Below, piece after piece: positions 9,002 through 17,695 of a DNA stretch of 64,000 nt; positions within the stretch are counted from its first letter, which is position 1, and each line of letters opens with the position of its first letter. Position numbers and translations under genes: made by a program. The stretch comes from Aureococcus anophagefferens. Its lineage: Eukaryota > Sar > Pelagophyceae > Pelagomonadales > Pelagomonadaceae. The notes under the pieces were generated by a model. The model ran no database searches, was not told the DNA's origin, and was given only the letters and a program-made list of their open reading frames with translations. The stretch covers positions 269,384 to 333,383 of the forward strand of contig NW_008705572.1 of NCBI RefSeq assembly GCF_000186865.1, given 5' to 3'.

Positions 9002-12000
9002 TTACTCGGCGCGCGGAGCGGTGAGCGCGCGGCGGAGGCGCTCGAGCTTCTCGGGCGGGTGGCACTCGCGGAAGGTGACGAGGTACTTCTCGAGCGCGCG
9101 GCGGCCGTTCCAGTACGCCGGGCCGTAGTCGATCAAGAGCTCCTCGCCTTTTGCGATGGTCGCGGTCGCGACGACGAAGAGGTGGGGGAAGCCGCGGATG
9201 TGCACCTCGGCGAACTCGCAGTTGTAGCGGTTCTGGCCCGCGTTGCCCTCGAGCGGATCGACGCGGCAGTCGTTGATGGCCATGAGCTCGCCGCCGACGA
9301 TGGGCTCGTTGAGGCCGGGCCAGGGGTCGACGATCATGGCGTCGTCGCCGTCGAAGAGGTCGTAGGAGTAGCGTTCGTGCTCGATCATTCCGGGAATCGA
9401 GTGGCCGCGCGCCTGCCGGAACGTGTCGTCCGTCCACAGGCGGCCCGCGTAGGCGCCGATGACCTCGTGCTTCGCGACGTCGATCTTCGCGATGGCCTTG
9501 GACTGCCCGACGAGGCCGCCGCGCGGGTCCGCAGCGTCGACGGCGACGACGTGGATCAGGTCGCTCGCGAGGCGCTTGAGCGTGACGGCGTCGTCGCCGT
9601 CCGACGCGGAGACGTGCACCACTTTCTTCACGCCCTCGGCGACGCGGAGCCGCTTCTCCGGCGGGCCGCGCCGCGCGACGACGGCTTCGCCGGAGGCCGC
9701 CGCGAAGGCCGCCGCGCGGAGCTGCCACGTCGACACGTCGGCGACGAGCACCGGCGCGCCGAGGCCCGGGAAGCGCATGGCGTGGAGCGGGTCGAGGGCC
9801 TGCTGCCGCGTCGGCAGGAGCGCGCAGAGCGCGCGGACGTCGTCGGCGGCCACGCCGTCGACGGACGCGTCGGGGAGAGCGGGCGGCGCGCGCGCGGTTC
9901 CGTCGCCGGAGAAGTCCTCGAGCTCCCGGAGCCGCGCGGCGGCGTCGGCCGCGTCCGGGTCGTCGCCGAGGTCGCGGATCGAAGCGAGCCACTCGGCGCG
10001 CGACACGCCCGCGCAGACGCCAGCGCGGCGGCTCTCGGCGCCGCGCTCCGTGCCGCGCCAGGTCTCGAACTTGGCCGCGTCGATCCAGGCGTCGCGCTCG
10101 AAGGTCACCGCGAGGTCGAGGACGGCGCGGGGGGACTTCGCGGTGCGCACGGCGCGGACCCAAGCCTCGCGCGCGCCGCGCCACGCGGCCGTGACGATCG
10201 GCGCGGGCGACGCCGACTCGAGGCGCAGGAGCTCGCGCCTCAGGTCCGCGAGGCCGTCGTCGGCGGGCGGCGGCGCGGCCCTGGGCGCGGCCTTGGGCGC
10301 GGCCTTCTTCGGCGGCTGCTTGGCCTTGGGCGCGGCCTTGGCCTTCGGCGCGGCGGGCTTGGCGCGCTTCGCCGGCCGCGGCGGCTCCGCGGGCGCGGGC
10401 GCCGCGACGAGGCGGTCCGTCGCCCTGCGCTGGCGCTTCGCCGACGGCTGCCGCAGGTCCTCCTCGAAGAGGCCGGGCTCCGTGGTGCCCGACTCCGCGA
10501 AGCGCACGGCGAAGACGGCACGGGCGGAAGTGTAGGGACCGCGATTCGGCATGTGGGCCCGCAGGTCGTCGACGCTCATCCAGCGGCAGTCGACGACGCG
10601 CGCGGCGTAGTAGTCCTGGCCGCGGAACTTCGCCTCGCACTCCGTGCCGACGCCGAAGCACGCCGCCGTGGCGACGGCCTGCGGCGCCGCGGTGATGAGC
10701 CGAGGCCGCGCCGCGGCGCGAGGCGGCGGCCGCGCCTCGATCGCGAGCGCCGTCGGCCGCGGCGGGAACGCCGGCTCCGCCGCGTGCTCGTCGCCCGACG
10801 CGGCGGGACGAAGCAGCGCGGCGACGCGCAGGACGTCGCCGGGCCGGCTCGCGTCCTCGAGACCAAAAGAGGTGCCGTCGAAGGAGACGAGGTTCGCGTC
10901 GCGCAGCCGCGGCGGGTCCAGCGGCTCGCGCTCCGCGGCGCGGTCCGCGCAGGTGTCGAGCGTGTAGGCCAGGTGCGTCGCGATATCGAGTCGCATCCCC
11001 GTTCCGCCCCCGCCGACCCACGTCCGCTTGTGGAACGCGACGTAGTAGCTCGCGGCGAAGCGCGCCGCGGCGTTCTTGGCCGCGCGGTACGCCTCGTCGT
11101 CGACGATCTGCTGCTTCGTGTGCGTCTTCTCCAGGACCTTCTTCTCGTCAATGATGACGACGGTGAGGCCGAAGGCGTACTCCTTGCGATACGCGCGCTG
11201 CGTCAGTTCCTGGAGATCGAGCGCCAGGCGCCAGTCGTCGTGGCGCTCCACGAGCCGGCCGCATGTGTAGACGAGGAGCGGGCTCGGCCGCGCGGCCGCC
11301 GCGACGTCCGCCGGCGCCAAACAAAAGCCGACGAGCACGGTCACGACGTCGTCGTCCGCCGGGCCGACTTTGATCTCGCGGCGCGCGGGCTCGAGCAGGG
11401 TCGCGAGCAGGCTGTGGGGCGCCACCGTCTCCGAGCCGCTCGGGTCGACGGCGACAGCCTCGTAGCCGCGCTCAAAGTACGTCGGCCCGCGGAGCAGCTC
11501 CTTGAGGCGGCCCGCGAGGTCGTGCGCCGGCAGGGCCGTCTCCGCGAGCACGACCTCAAAGGCCGACGGCCGCGACGCGTCGCGCGGCGCGCCGGCGTCG
11601 TCGAGGCAGAAGGCGCCGAGCTCGCGACAGGCCTCCGCGACCGAAAAGCCCTGCTCCTCGGCGACCTTCTCGACGAGCTTGCCCGCGGGCCGGCCCTTGG
11701 CGCTCCGCCACGCCGCGGCGATGTCACCCGCCGCGAGGGCGGAGAAGAAGCTGCACACGGGCAGACACGGCGCCTGGCCGTGCTCCTGCAGGGACCGGGC
11801 GAGCACGCCGACGGTGAACACCGCGCTGCCGAGCGGCGCGGCCTCCGCGACGCCGTCCTCCCGCCGGATCTGCTCGCCGATCTGCGCCGGATGGACGCTG
11901 AGCGCGAAGGCGCAGGCGCCCAACTTCGCCGCCGCGGCCTTGAGGCCGACGCCGTTCTCGCCGATGAGCTGCGAGTGGTCGCGGCCGCGCTTCAGCGAAC

Positions 12001-12517
12001 GCGCGAGCGTCACCGCCTGGTCGACGCGCGCGACCTCCGGGCCGCGCACGTCGTTGCGCAGGCCGAGGCCCAGGCGATCCGCCCCGAGCCGGCGGACGGC
12101 GGCCTCGAAGCGCGTGGGCGCCTCGTCGTCGACGTTGTCGAGCAGCTCCAGCAGCGCCGCGTCCGTCGACGAGTGCTGGTTCTGGCAATCGGCCCACCAG
12201 CCGCAGGCGTCCATGACCGCGCACGTCCGGTCCGCGATGACCGGGGCCGCGTCGTCGGGCGCGTCCGGCTCGGGCGCGGCCGCGGCCGCCGCGGCCGCCG
12301 GCTCCGCGTCGTACGGCGCGAGGACGTCGGAGAAGAGCGCGGGGTCGTAGTAGCCGCCCTTGCCTCGTTTAAAGCCCAACGACACCTCGCCGTTCGGGAA
12401 GACGCCGTGGATGTACATCGGCTTCGCGTACTCCGGGCCGCCGTCGTAAGCCTTGCATCTCATTTTTGTTTTTTTGACGCAGAAGTCGCTCAGCTCCGCG
12501 GCGGTGTACGACGCCAT
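9002..12517 (-). CDS. MORC-like GHKL ATPase / Tudor-like / SET fusion, copy 2
   Basis: About 1,171 residues, same order as copy 1: N-terminal KKTKMRCK module, ALLELLDN (~119), IGENGVGLKAAAAKLG (~187), LLVYTCGRLVERHDDW, THTKQQIVDDE, a Tudor-like FRGQDYYAARV (~622), then an Ala/Lys/Pro-rich linker and SET (~1004-1134) with AINDCRVDP, RYNCEFAEV and LLIDYGPAYW. The frame extends 53 codons upstream of MASYTAAEL, but that part is unlike copy 1, so the MASY start is preferred. Long identical runs around the G-box and transducer contrast with diverged linkers, which is what an old tandem duplication under selection on domains would give. The gap between copies is 232 bp. Confidence 0.88.
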   Translation of the reverse strand: MASYTAAELSDFCVKKTKMRCKAYDGGPEYAKPMYIHGVFPNGEVSLGFKRGKGGYYDPALFSDVLAPYDAEPAAAAAAAAPEPDAPDDAAPVIADRTCAVMDACGWWADCQNQHSSTDAALLELLDNVDDEAPTRFEAAVRRLGADRLGLGLRNDVRGPEVARVDQAVTLARSLKRGRDHSQLIGENGVGLKAAAAKLGACAFALSVHPAQIGEQIRREDGVAEAAPLGSAVFTVGVLARSLQEHGQAPCLPVCSFFSALAAGDIAAAWRSAKGRPAGKLVEKVAEEQGFSVAEACRELGAFCLDDAGAPRDASRPSAFEVVLAETALPAHDLAGRLKELLRGPTYFERGYEAVAVDPSGSETVAPHSLLATLLEPARREIKVGPADDDVVTVLVGFCLAPADVAAAARPSPLLVYTCGRLVERHDDWRLALDLQELTQRAYRKEYAFGLTVVIIDEKKVLEKTHTKQQIVDDEAYRAAKNAAARFAASYYVAFHKRTWVGGGGTGMRLDIATHLAYTLDTCADRAAEREPLDPPRLRDANLVSFDGTSFGLEDASRPGDVLRVAALLRPAASGDEHAAEPAFPPRPTALAIEARPPPRAAARPRLITAAPQAVATAACFGVGTECEAKFRGQDYYAARVVDCRWMSVDDLRAHMPNRGPYTSARAVFAVRFAESGTTEPGLFEEDLRQPSAKRQRRATDRLVAAPAPAEPPRPAKRAKPAAPKAKAAPKAKQPPKKAAPKAAPRAAPPPADDGLADLRRELLRLESASPAPIVTAAWRGAREAWVRAVRTAKSPRAVLDLAVTFERDAWIDAAKFETWRGTERGAESRRAGVCAGVSRAEWLASIRDLGDDPDAADAAARLRELEDFSGDGTARAPPALPDASVDGVAADDVRALCALLPTRQQALDPLHAMRFPGLGAPVLVADVSTWQLRAAAFAAASGEAVVARRGPPEKRLRVAEGVKKVVHVSASDGDDAVTLKRLASDLIHVVAVDAADPRGGLVGQSKAIAKIDVAKHEVIGAYAGRLWTDDTFRQARGHSIPGMIEHERYSYDLFDGDDAMIVDPWPGLNEPIVGGELMAINDCRVDPLEGNAGQNRYNCEFAEVHIRGFPHLFVVATATIAKGEELLIDYGPAYWNGRRALEKYLVTFRECHPPEKLERLRRALTAPRAE

Positions 12518-12820
12518 GGCGCAGCTTTTTTTTGGCGCTGGCGCCGATGCGCTATGTTCAGACGACGCGCTGGCAGGCGGGACGGCTGCGACTATCGACG
12601 TGGCCGGCGCGCGGGCGTGCGCTTCGGGCAGGCGCGTAAGAGACCCACACCTCGATCGAGTATTTCGAGGGTTCAAAATGCCTCGGCAACTCTTTTTATT
12701 GAAGTTCTGGCGCGCTGGGCATCTTCCTGATGGGCGGTCGTCTCCCGCGCATTTGAGACGCCCTGGAGCCTTCCGACCTCCCGCGCCTTCATCTTTACGT
12801 TTAGAGTCGCATTAAGAAAG
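12518..12820. promoter_or_regulatory. divergent intergenic region
   Basis: 303 bp lie between the start codons of MORC-SET copy 2 (minus) and the SH3-VWA gene (plus). Base composition is mixed, with a run of eight T (about 12,527-12,534), an AT-richer patch near 12,690-12,710 and another just before 12,821. Presumed shared promoter region; no specific element is recognised. Confidence 0.35.
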
Positions 12821-14605
12821 ATGGGCTGGAGAGCTACAGCTCTATACGATTGCGCGCCCGATGCCGACGACGAGCTTGGATTCAAGGCTGGTGATTGCAT
12901 TCTCGTCACGGACGACAGCGACCCTAGTTGGTTCCGAGGCGAGTGCGGCGGCGCGGAAGGCGTCTTTCCAAGCAACTACATCATCAAGGCAGAGGAGCCC
13001 GCAGCACCGCCGCTGTCCGCGAGCAACCCTGGCGCACCGCCGCTGCCCGCGCGGCCGGCGAGCGTACCCGCCGTACCGCCGCTGCCATCGCGGCCGGCGA
13101 GCGTACCCGCCGTACCGCCGCTACCATCGCGGCCGGCGAGCGCGCCCGCCCCGCCGCCGCTGCCGTCGCGGCCGGCGAGCGCGCCGCGGCTGCGAGACGG
13201 GCCGACGAGCGCGCTGGTTCCGGCGACCAGCGAGATGGAGCTCGTCGGCATCTCCGACCGCGACGGCCCGTGCCGGATCGCGACGAACGCGGCGATCAAG
13301 CGCGACCGGCGCCACCACTACGACCGCTACTCGAAGCGCAAGGCGTGGGCGCGGTGGCGCCGGAGGAACTGGTGCTTCATGCTCCTCGTCGCGGTCGCGC
13401 TCGTCGGCGCGGCGCTCTCGATCGCGCTGCTCTTCGAGCCCTGCGACACGGAGACGAAGCATTCGACGACGACGTCGACGCGCTACGAGTACGCGCCCGT
13501 GCGCCACACGGTCATGATCGACAACTCGGGCTCCATCGACTGGTACGACAACCTGTGGGGCGACGAGCTCGCGGCCGCGGGCACGCTCGTCGACGCGCTC
13601 GCGCGGAACCTGAGCCGCTACGAGGTCGGCGCGGGGCAGTGGGCGACGTACTACGCGCACACCGTGGATTCGTCGTCGGACGCGGCCGCCGTCGCCGCGG
13701 CCGTCGAGGCCCTCGAGTACGCGACGGACCTCGGCGGCGGCACCTACTACTCCATGGCCCTCTTAGTGTGCCACGACGCGGTCTTCAACGCGACGCGCAA
13801 CGCGTCCGGCGTCTTCGAGCTCTGCACGATCCTGTCGGACGGCGTCTTCTCCGACGCCTACGACTACGAGCCGCTCCACGGGCGGCCGCGCGAGTACTGC
13901 GGCGAGCGGGGCCTCGGCAACTGCACGGCCGCCGCCATCGCGGGGGACCTCAAGGCGCGGGGGCTCCGCATCCAGAACATCCTCGTCGCGGAGGACACGG
14001 ACGGCGCGTTCGTCGACGAGCTCTACGCGCTGAGCTCCTGCTACGCCGAGGACGCGGCGTGCCCCTACGCGGTCGTCGAGGACTCCTTCGAGGCGCTCCG
14101 GGCGTCGGCGAGCTCCCTCATGGCCTCGCTGCGGGGCGAGATCGACCTCGTCTCCGTGTCGTCGACGTCCGAGACGTCCGAGGACGTCTGCGCGGGCTCG
14201 GGCATCTCGTTCCTGAACCTGTTCCTCGTGCTGCCCCTCCTGCTCTACCTCTTCTGGAAGCCGTGCTGCGAGGTCTGCTGCGCGCCGCCGCCGCGCGCGT
14301 CGAGGCCGCCGCCGGCCGCGCCGCCGCCGCCGCCGCCGCTCGCGGCGGCGATCGAGGACCCGCCGCGCGCGCCGCCGCCGCTGCCGCCGCGGAAGAAGAC
14401 GTGGACGCGGAAGAAGACGTGGACGCTTGCTCCGGCGACCTACATCTTCGCGGGTTCCGTCGTCGAGGTCGAGGACTCGATCGTCTGGCGGAACCCGTTC
14501 CAGAAGCTCTATTCCGGCAACGACTGGCAGGAACGCGTCGCGGCCGCGATCCTCGGCCCCCTCCCCGACGACGCGAGCGACGACGCGGAGACCATGCTAC
14601 GATGA
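12821..14605 (+). CDS. SH3 - proline-rich - TM - VWA - TM membrane protein
   Basis: 594 residues with an unusual layout. Residues 1-56 are an SH3 domain (ALYDCAPDADDELGFKAGD, WFRGE, GVFPSNYI). Residues ~70-122 are four copies of a PPLPSRPASVPAV repeat that has the PxxP form of an SH3 ligand. TM1 is ~184-206 (FMLLVAVALVGAALSIALL). Then comes a VWA domain with a full MIDAS: DNSGS (234-238), the Thr of GGGTYY, and the Asp of LSDGVF. Four N-glycosylation sequons (NLS, NAT, NAS, NCT) place it outside or in a lumen. TM2 is ~464-480, followed by a proline-rich tail with repeated KKTWT. Inferred: an integrin-like adhesion or ligand sensor with cytosolic SH3 and polyproline ends. The family is not one I can name. 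Confidence 0.9.
   Translation: MGWRATALYDCAPDADDELGFKAGDCILVTDDSDPSWFRGECGGAEGVFPSNYIIKAEEPAAPPLSASNPGAPPLPARPASVPAVPPLPSRPASVPAVPPLPSRPASAPAPPPLPSRPASAPRLRDGPTSALVPATSEMELVGISDRDGPCRIATNAAIKRDRRHHYDRYSKRKAWARWRRRNWCFMLLVAVALVGAALSIALLFEPCDTETKHSTTTSTRYEYAPVRHTVMIDNSGSIDWYDNLWGDELAAAGTLVDALARNLSRYEVGAGQWATYYAHTVDSSSDAAAVAAAVEALEYATDLGGGTYYSMALLVCHDAVFNATRNASGVFELCTILSDGVFSDAYDYEPLHGRPREYCGERGLGNCTAAAIAGDLKARGLRIQNILVAEDTDGAFVDELYALSSCYAEDAACPYAVVEDSFEALRASASSLMASLRGEIDLVSVSSTSETSEDVCAGSGISFLNLFLVLPLLLYLFWKPCCEVCCAPPPRASRPPPAAPPPPPPLAAAIEDPPRAPPPLPPRKKTWTRKKTWTLAPATYIFAGSVVEVEDSIVWRNPFQKLYSGNDWQERVAAAILGPLPDDASDDAETMLR
13037..13187 (+). repeat. 39-bp tandem repeat encoding SH3-ligand-like motifs
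   Basis: Four tandem units of 39 bp (the last one truncated) start ccgccgct and encode PPLPxRPAS(V/A)PA(V/P). Units 1 and 2 are nearly identical. It lies between the SH3 domain and TM1 of the host gene. Confidence 0.85.
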
Positions 14606-14863
14606 TAACCACAGCTAAAGCTTCGCGCACGCAATAACTGTCCGACTCGTTTTACACGGGGAGGAGGGCTATGGAGAGCAGTGAGGTGCGGAAAAATATG
14701 TCATATTGGGCGGAGGTGCGGGGACTGGGTCAGGGAGGCCTTTGCCGCGCCTCCGACGCGCGCCCCCTCGCGCAAAACCAGTGTGCAGCGACAGCGTCGA
14801 AGTTAACGTTCAACGTGAATCGGTTTAACAATATCAAATCAATGAAGCCTCTTGAACCCTGCG

Positions 14864-15829
14864 ATGCTTTTGCATCGGGCAGCATGCATGCGCGCATTCC
14901 TCGCGGTTGCCACGACCATCGTCGTCGGCGGCGGCGAAGACGCCGCGGCGACCGTCGCCGACGGCGGCGCCTGCGGCAACGGCCGCGTCATCCCCGACGA
15001 CCGGGAACTCGAGCTCTTCCATACGGTGACGGACCACGGCGCCTGGCGCGGCGCGACCTTCGAGTCGACGGACGAGGTGCTGCGTTTCCGCGGCGAGGTC
15101 GTCATGGCCGCCGACGAGACGGTCTACGTGGAGGCGCTCGCGCGCGTCGCGAGCCGGCCGCGCGCGCGCGTGCTCGAGGTCGGCTTCGGCATGGGCATCT
15201 CCGCGCGCGAGATCCTCCGCGCGGGCGCCGCGCAGTACGTCGTCCTCGAGCCGAACCGGGGCGTCTTCGACGCGGCGCTCGGCCTCGCGCTGGAGACGGC
15301 GGCGTCGGCGTCGCCGTTCCTGGGCTTCTGGGAGGAGAACGCGCCGCTCCTCCGGTCCGGCCAGTTCGACGGCGTGCTCTACGACGCCTTCCCGGACGTC
15401 GCCGACTCTACCTTCTTCGCGGAGGCGCGGCGGCTCCTCAGGCCCGGCGGCGCGCTGGCGTTCTTCCTCGAGGGCTGCGGCGAGCGCTCCGCGCCGCCCA
15501 CGGCGGAGACGGCGACGCGCGAGTGCGGCGACTGGGGCCCGCCCGCCGGCGGGATATGTTACTCTACGAGTTGCGAATTACAGGGAAGGCGCAGCGTGCG
15601 CTATAACGGCGGTTACTCGGCCGCCGAGTGGACCCGCCCCGCCCCTCGCCGCGGCGGCCAGGAGAACCGCTTCCGGGGCCCGGCCGCCGCGGGCGAGCCG
15701 ACGTCGTCGAAGACGCAGGGCGCGGTCGCGCTCTGGCAGCGGTGCGGGCAGCCGCGCTCGGGCCCCTCCCAGAGCTCGACGATGAGGACGCGGCGCGTGC
15801 CCGCCTCCACGGGCCGCACGGCGTGGTAG
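14864..15829 (+). CDS. secreted SAM-dependent methyltransferase (GAMT/arginine N-methyltransferase-like)
   Basis: First ATG in frame at 14864; the ATG at 14888 (MRAFLAVATTIVVGG) gives a cleaner signal peptide. The core has a Rossmann methyltransferase motif I (VLEVGFGMGISAREIL), an acidic end of beta-2 (YVVLEPN), motif II-like FDGVLYDAFPD and LRPGGALAFFLEG, which resembles guanidinoacetate/arginine N-methyltransferases. The substrate is unknown. The 3' end is doubtful: the last ~70 codons are antisense to the coding part of the convergent oxygenase gene and look like shadow sequence. A switch to the adjacent frame (by a small intron or sequence error) would end the protein at 15606, just 6 bp before the oxygenase stop. 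Confidence 0.72.
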   Translation: MLLHRAACMRAFLAVATTIVVGGGEDAAATVADGGACGNGRVIPDDRELELFHTVTDHGAWRGATFESTDEVLRFRGEVVMAADETVYVEALARVASRPRARVLEVGFGMGISAREILRAGAAQYVVLEPNRGVFDAALGLALETAASASPFLGFWEENAPLLRSGQFDGVLYDAFPDVADSTFFAEARRLLRPGGALAFFLEGCGERSAPPTAETATRECGDWGPPAGGICYSTSCELQGRRSVRYNGGYSAAEWTRPAPRRGGQENRFRGPAAAGEPTSSKTQGAVALWQRCGQPRSGPSQSSTMRTRRVPASTGRTAW

Positions 15830-16437
15830 CGGTGGCTCGCGAAGACGACGGCGTCGCCGCGGCGCGCGAGCCCGGCCGCGCGCGCGCCGCCGGCGCCCGG
15901 GAACCAGAGCGCGCCGCCGTCGAAGTCGTCGCCCGGCGCCGCGAGCATGACGTCGATGGTGAGCACGGAGCCGCTGTCGTAGTGGCACTCGTCGGCGAGC
16001 GCGCCGCCGGCGGCCATCTCGTGGTGCTCGACGCAGCGGACGCGGAGGTCGACGCCGCGGAGGTCGAGGCCCATCTGGTCCGCCGCCGCTCGCTTCGCCG
16101 CGCGCACGAGGCGACTCGCCAGCGCGGGCAGCTCGCGCTGGAAGGCCCGGCCGCAGCTGAGGTAGACCGTCGTCCACGCGCCGCCGTTGCACTGGCGCGC
16201 GTCGGGCCGCGTCCGCTTCAGCCGCGCCGCCAGCGCCGCGACGGCCTCGACGTCTTCGCGCGCGAGGACGCCGGCGAGCGCCGCCACGGGCACGGCCTGC
16301 GCCGCGGCGACGGACAGCCGCGGCGCCGGCAGCAGCTCGCCCGCGTCCTCGTCGTAGTCGCCGTCGCCGTCGAAGGTGCGCACGCTCAGATGCCGCGGCA
16401 GCAGCCACTGGCTCAGGCGGCTCTTGCTGAGCGCCAT
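15613..16437 (-). CDS. 2-oxoglutarate/Fe(II) oxygenase (prolyl 4-hydroxylase-like fold)
   Basis: 274 residues from ATG at 16437. The C-terminal half is a double-stranded beta-helix oxygenase: the iron ligands are His and Asp of CHYDSGS (~149-151) and the His of SHRYHAVRPV (~205), and the Arg of TRRVLIVELWEG binds 2-oxoglutarate (~215). GGALWFPG and RGDAVVFAS are typical of the fold. It would hydroxylate a protein or small molecule; the substrate cannot be told. No signal peptide is visible. It converges on the methyltransferase gene and the annotated 3' ends overlap. Confidence 0.88.
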   Translation of the reverse strand: MALSKSRLSQWLLPRHLSVRTFDGDGDYDEDAGELLPAPRLSVAAAQAVPVAALAGVLAREDVEAVAALAARLKRTRPDARQCNGGAWTTVYLSCGRAFQRELPALASRLVRAAKRAAADQMGLDLRGVDLRVRCVEHHEMAAGGALADECHYDSGSVLTIDVMLAAPGDDFDGGALWFPGAGGARAAGLARRGDAVVFASHRYHAVRPVEAGTRRVLIVELWEGPERGCPHRCQSATAPCVFDDVGSPAAAGPRKRFSWPPRRGAGRVHSAAE

Positions 16438-16628
16438 GCTGCCGGGAGCGGCGCGGAAGCGCCGCGGCGCTGCCCGAAAAGCCGAGAACTCGTGAGGTGT
16501 CGCCTATGAAACGCGGCGCCCGTGTACAAGATTCGCTTGTTCACCTCCAGAAAGAACTGGCTAGGCGGATTGGTTAAGTTTTAAGTGAAGTTTTAAAACG
16601 GGCGTCACGTGCCGATAAACTGGACTCC

Positions 16629-17564
16629 TTACCCCCCGGCGCACGCGAGGGCCCTCCGCGGCGCCGGCGCGAAGCCGCGCGCGGCGAGGCGCCGGGCGAT
16701 GCCGTCCTCGTGGGCCATGCCGACGACGGCGACGACGCGCTGGCCCGGGCCCGCGGCGCCGAGGCGGTCGAGGAGGCTCGCGGCCATGTAGGCGTCGCGG
16801 GAGTCGACGAGCGCGTCGTAGAGCGCGGGCGCGTTGGCCTCGAGCGCGGCGACGATGGTCCGCACGGTCTCGCGCTTCTTGACGAGCTCGACCGTCGACG
16901 CGACGCTGTCGCGGCTCGCGACGTCGACCGCGCGCGTCAGGTCGCCCGCGAGCGCCGGCGACAGCGCCGCCTCGAAGTTCTCGAGGTCCTTGGACGTCGT
17001 CTTCCTGACGGCGTCGCCGACGAGCCGCAGCGTCTCGTCGACGTCGCGGTCCGCGAGGAGAACGGGGACGCCGGCGCTCCGCGCCTTGCGCAGCGCGACC
17101 GCGAACTCCTCGCCCGTGTCGAGGCCGAGGCGCTCGAGCGACTTGTAGAGCGACCGCAGCACCGCGCCGACGACGAACGCGCCGAGCCGCTGGCCGACGG
17201 GCGCCGGCGCGAGCGGCGTCGCGGGGCCGGGCGCCTCGCCGCCGAAGCCCTGGACGCGCTTGCCGTCGAGCTCGACCATGACGAGCGTCGGCCGCACGGC
17301 GTCGATCGTCTCCGCGACAAGCCGCGCGGAGACGTCCGAGACGTGGGCGGTCCCGACGAGGTAGACCGTGCTCTTGCCGTTCGCGAGCGCGCTCACGGCC
17401 TCGTCGCAGAGCGGCGGCGCGGCGGCGGCGGCGCTCCGGGGGCGCGCGGCGGTCCAGGCCGCCGCTGCAGCGGCGCCGGCTCGCTCGCACATTCCGCGGC
17501 GGCTCGCGACCGGTGCGAGCGCGGTGCTCCGCAGCAGCAGCGCGGCGAGGACGAGCGCGTGCAT
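16629..17564 (-). CDS. TraB/PrgY-family protein with plastid-type presequence
   Basis: About 311 residues from the ATG at 17564; the frame extends 47 codons upstream, but this ATG gives a clear signal peptide, MHALVLAALLLRSTALAPVA. The TALAP junction and the basic stretch after it fit the ASAFAP-type bipartite plastid leader of heterokont algae. The mature part begins with the TraB signature: VYLVGTAHVSDVSARLVAE, then VRPTLVMVELDGKR, and contains LLADRDVDETLR. Bacterial TraB acts in pheromone shutdown; eukaryotic homologues are organelle membrane-associated and of unclear chemistry, though the fold has been linked to metalloproteases. Divergent from the EF-hand gene. Confidence 0.87.
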   Translation of the reverse strand: MHALVLAALLLRSTALAPVASRRGMCERAGAAAAAAWTAARPRSAAAAAPPLCDEAVSALANGKSTVYLVGTAHVSDVSARLVAETIDAVRPTLVMVELDGKRVQGFGGEAPGPATPLAPAPVGQRLGAFVVGAVLRSLYKSLERLGLDTGEEFAVALRKARSAGVPVLLADRDVDETLRLVGDAVRKTTSKDLENFEAALSPALAGDLTRAVDVASRDSVASTVELVKKRETVRTIVAALEANAPALYDALVDSRDAYMAASLLDRLGAAGPGQRVVAVVGMAHEDGIARRLAARGFAPAPRRALACAGG

Positions 17565-17695
17565 TGGCACAGCGGCGACCGGGGCGCCGCCGCGGCGGCG
17601 TCGCGCGCCGTCGCGCGTCGGATTTCGTCCACGAGGACGCGTCGCCATGCCGATGCGCTCGGCGCTGCAACTTCCCTGCACAGTGAACCAGGCGT

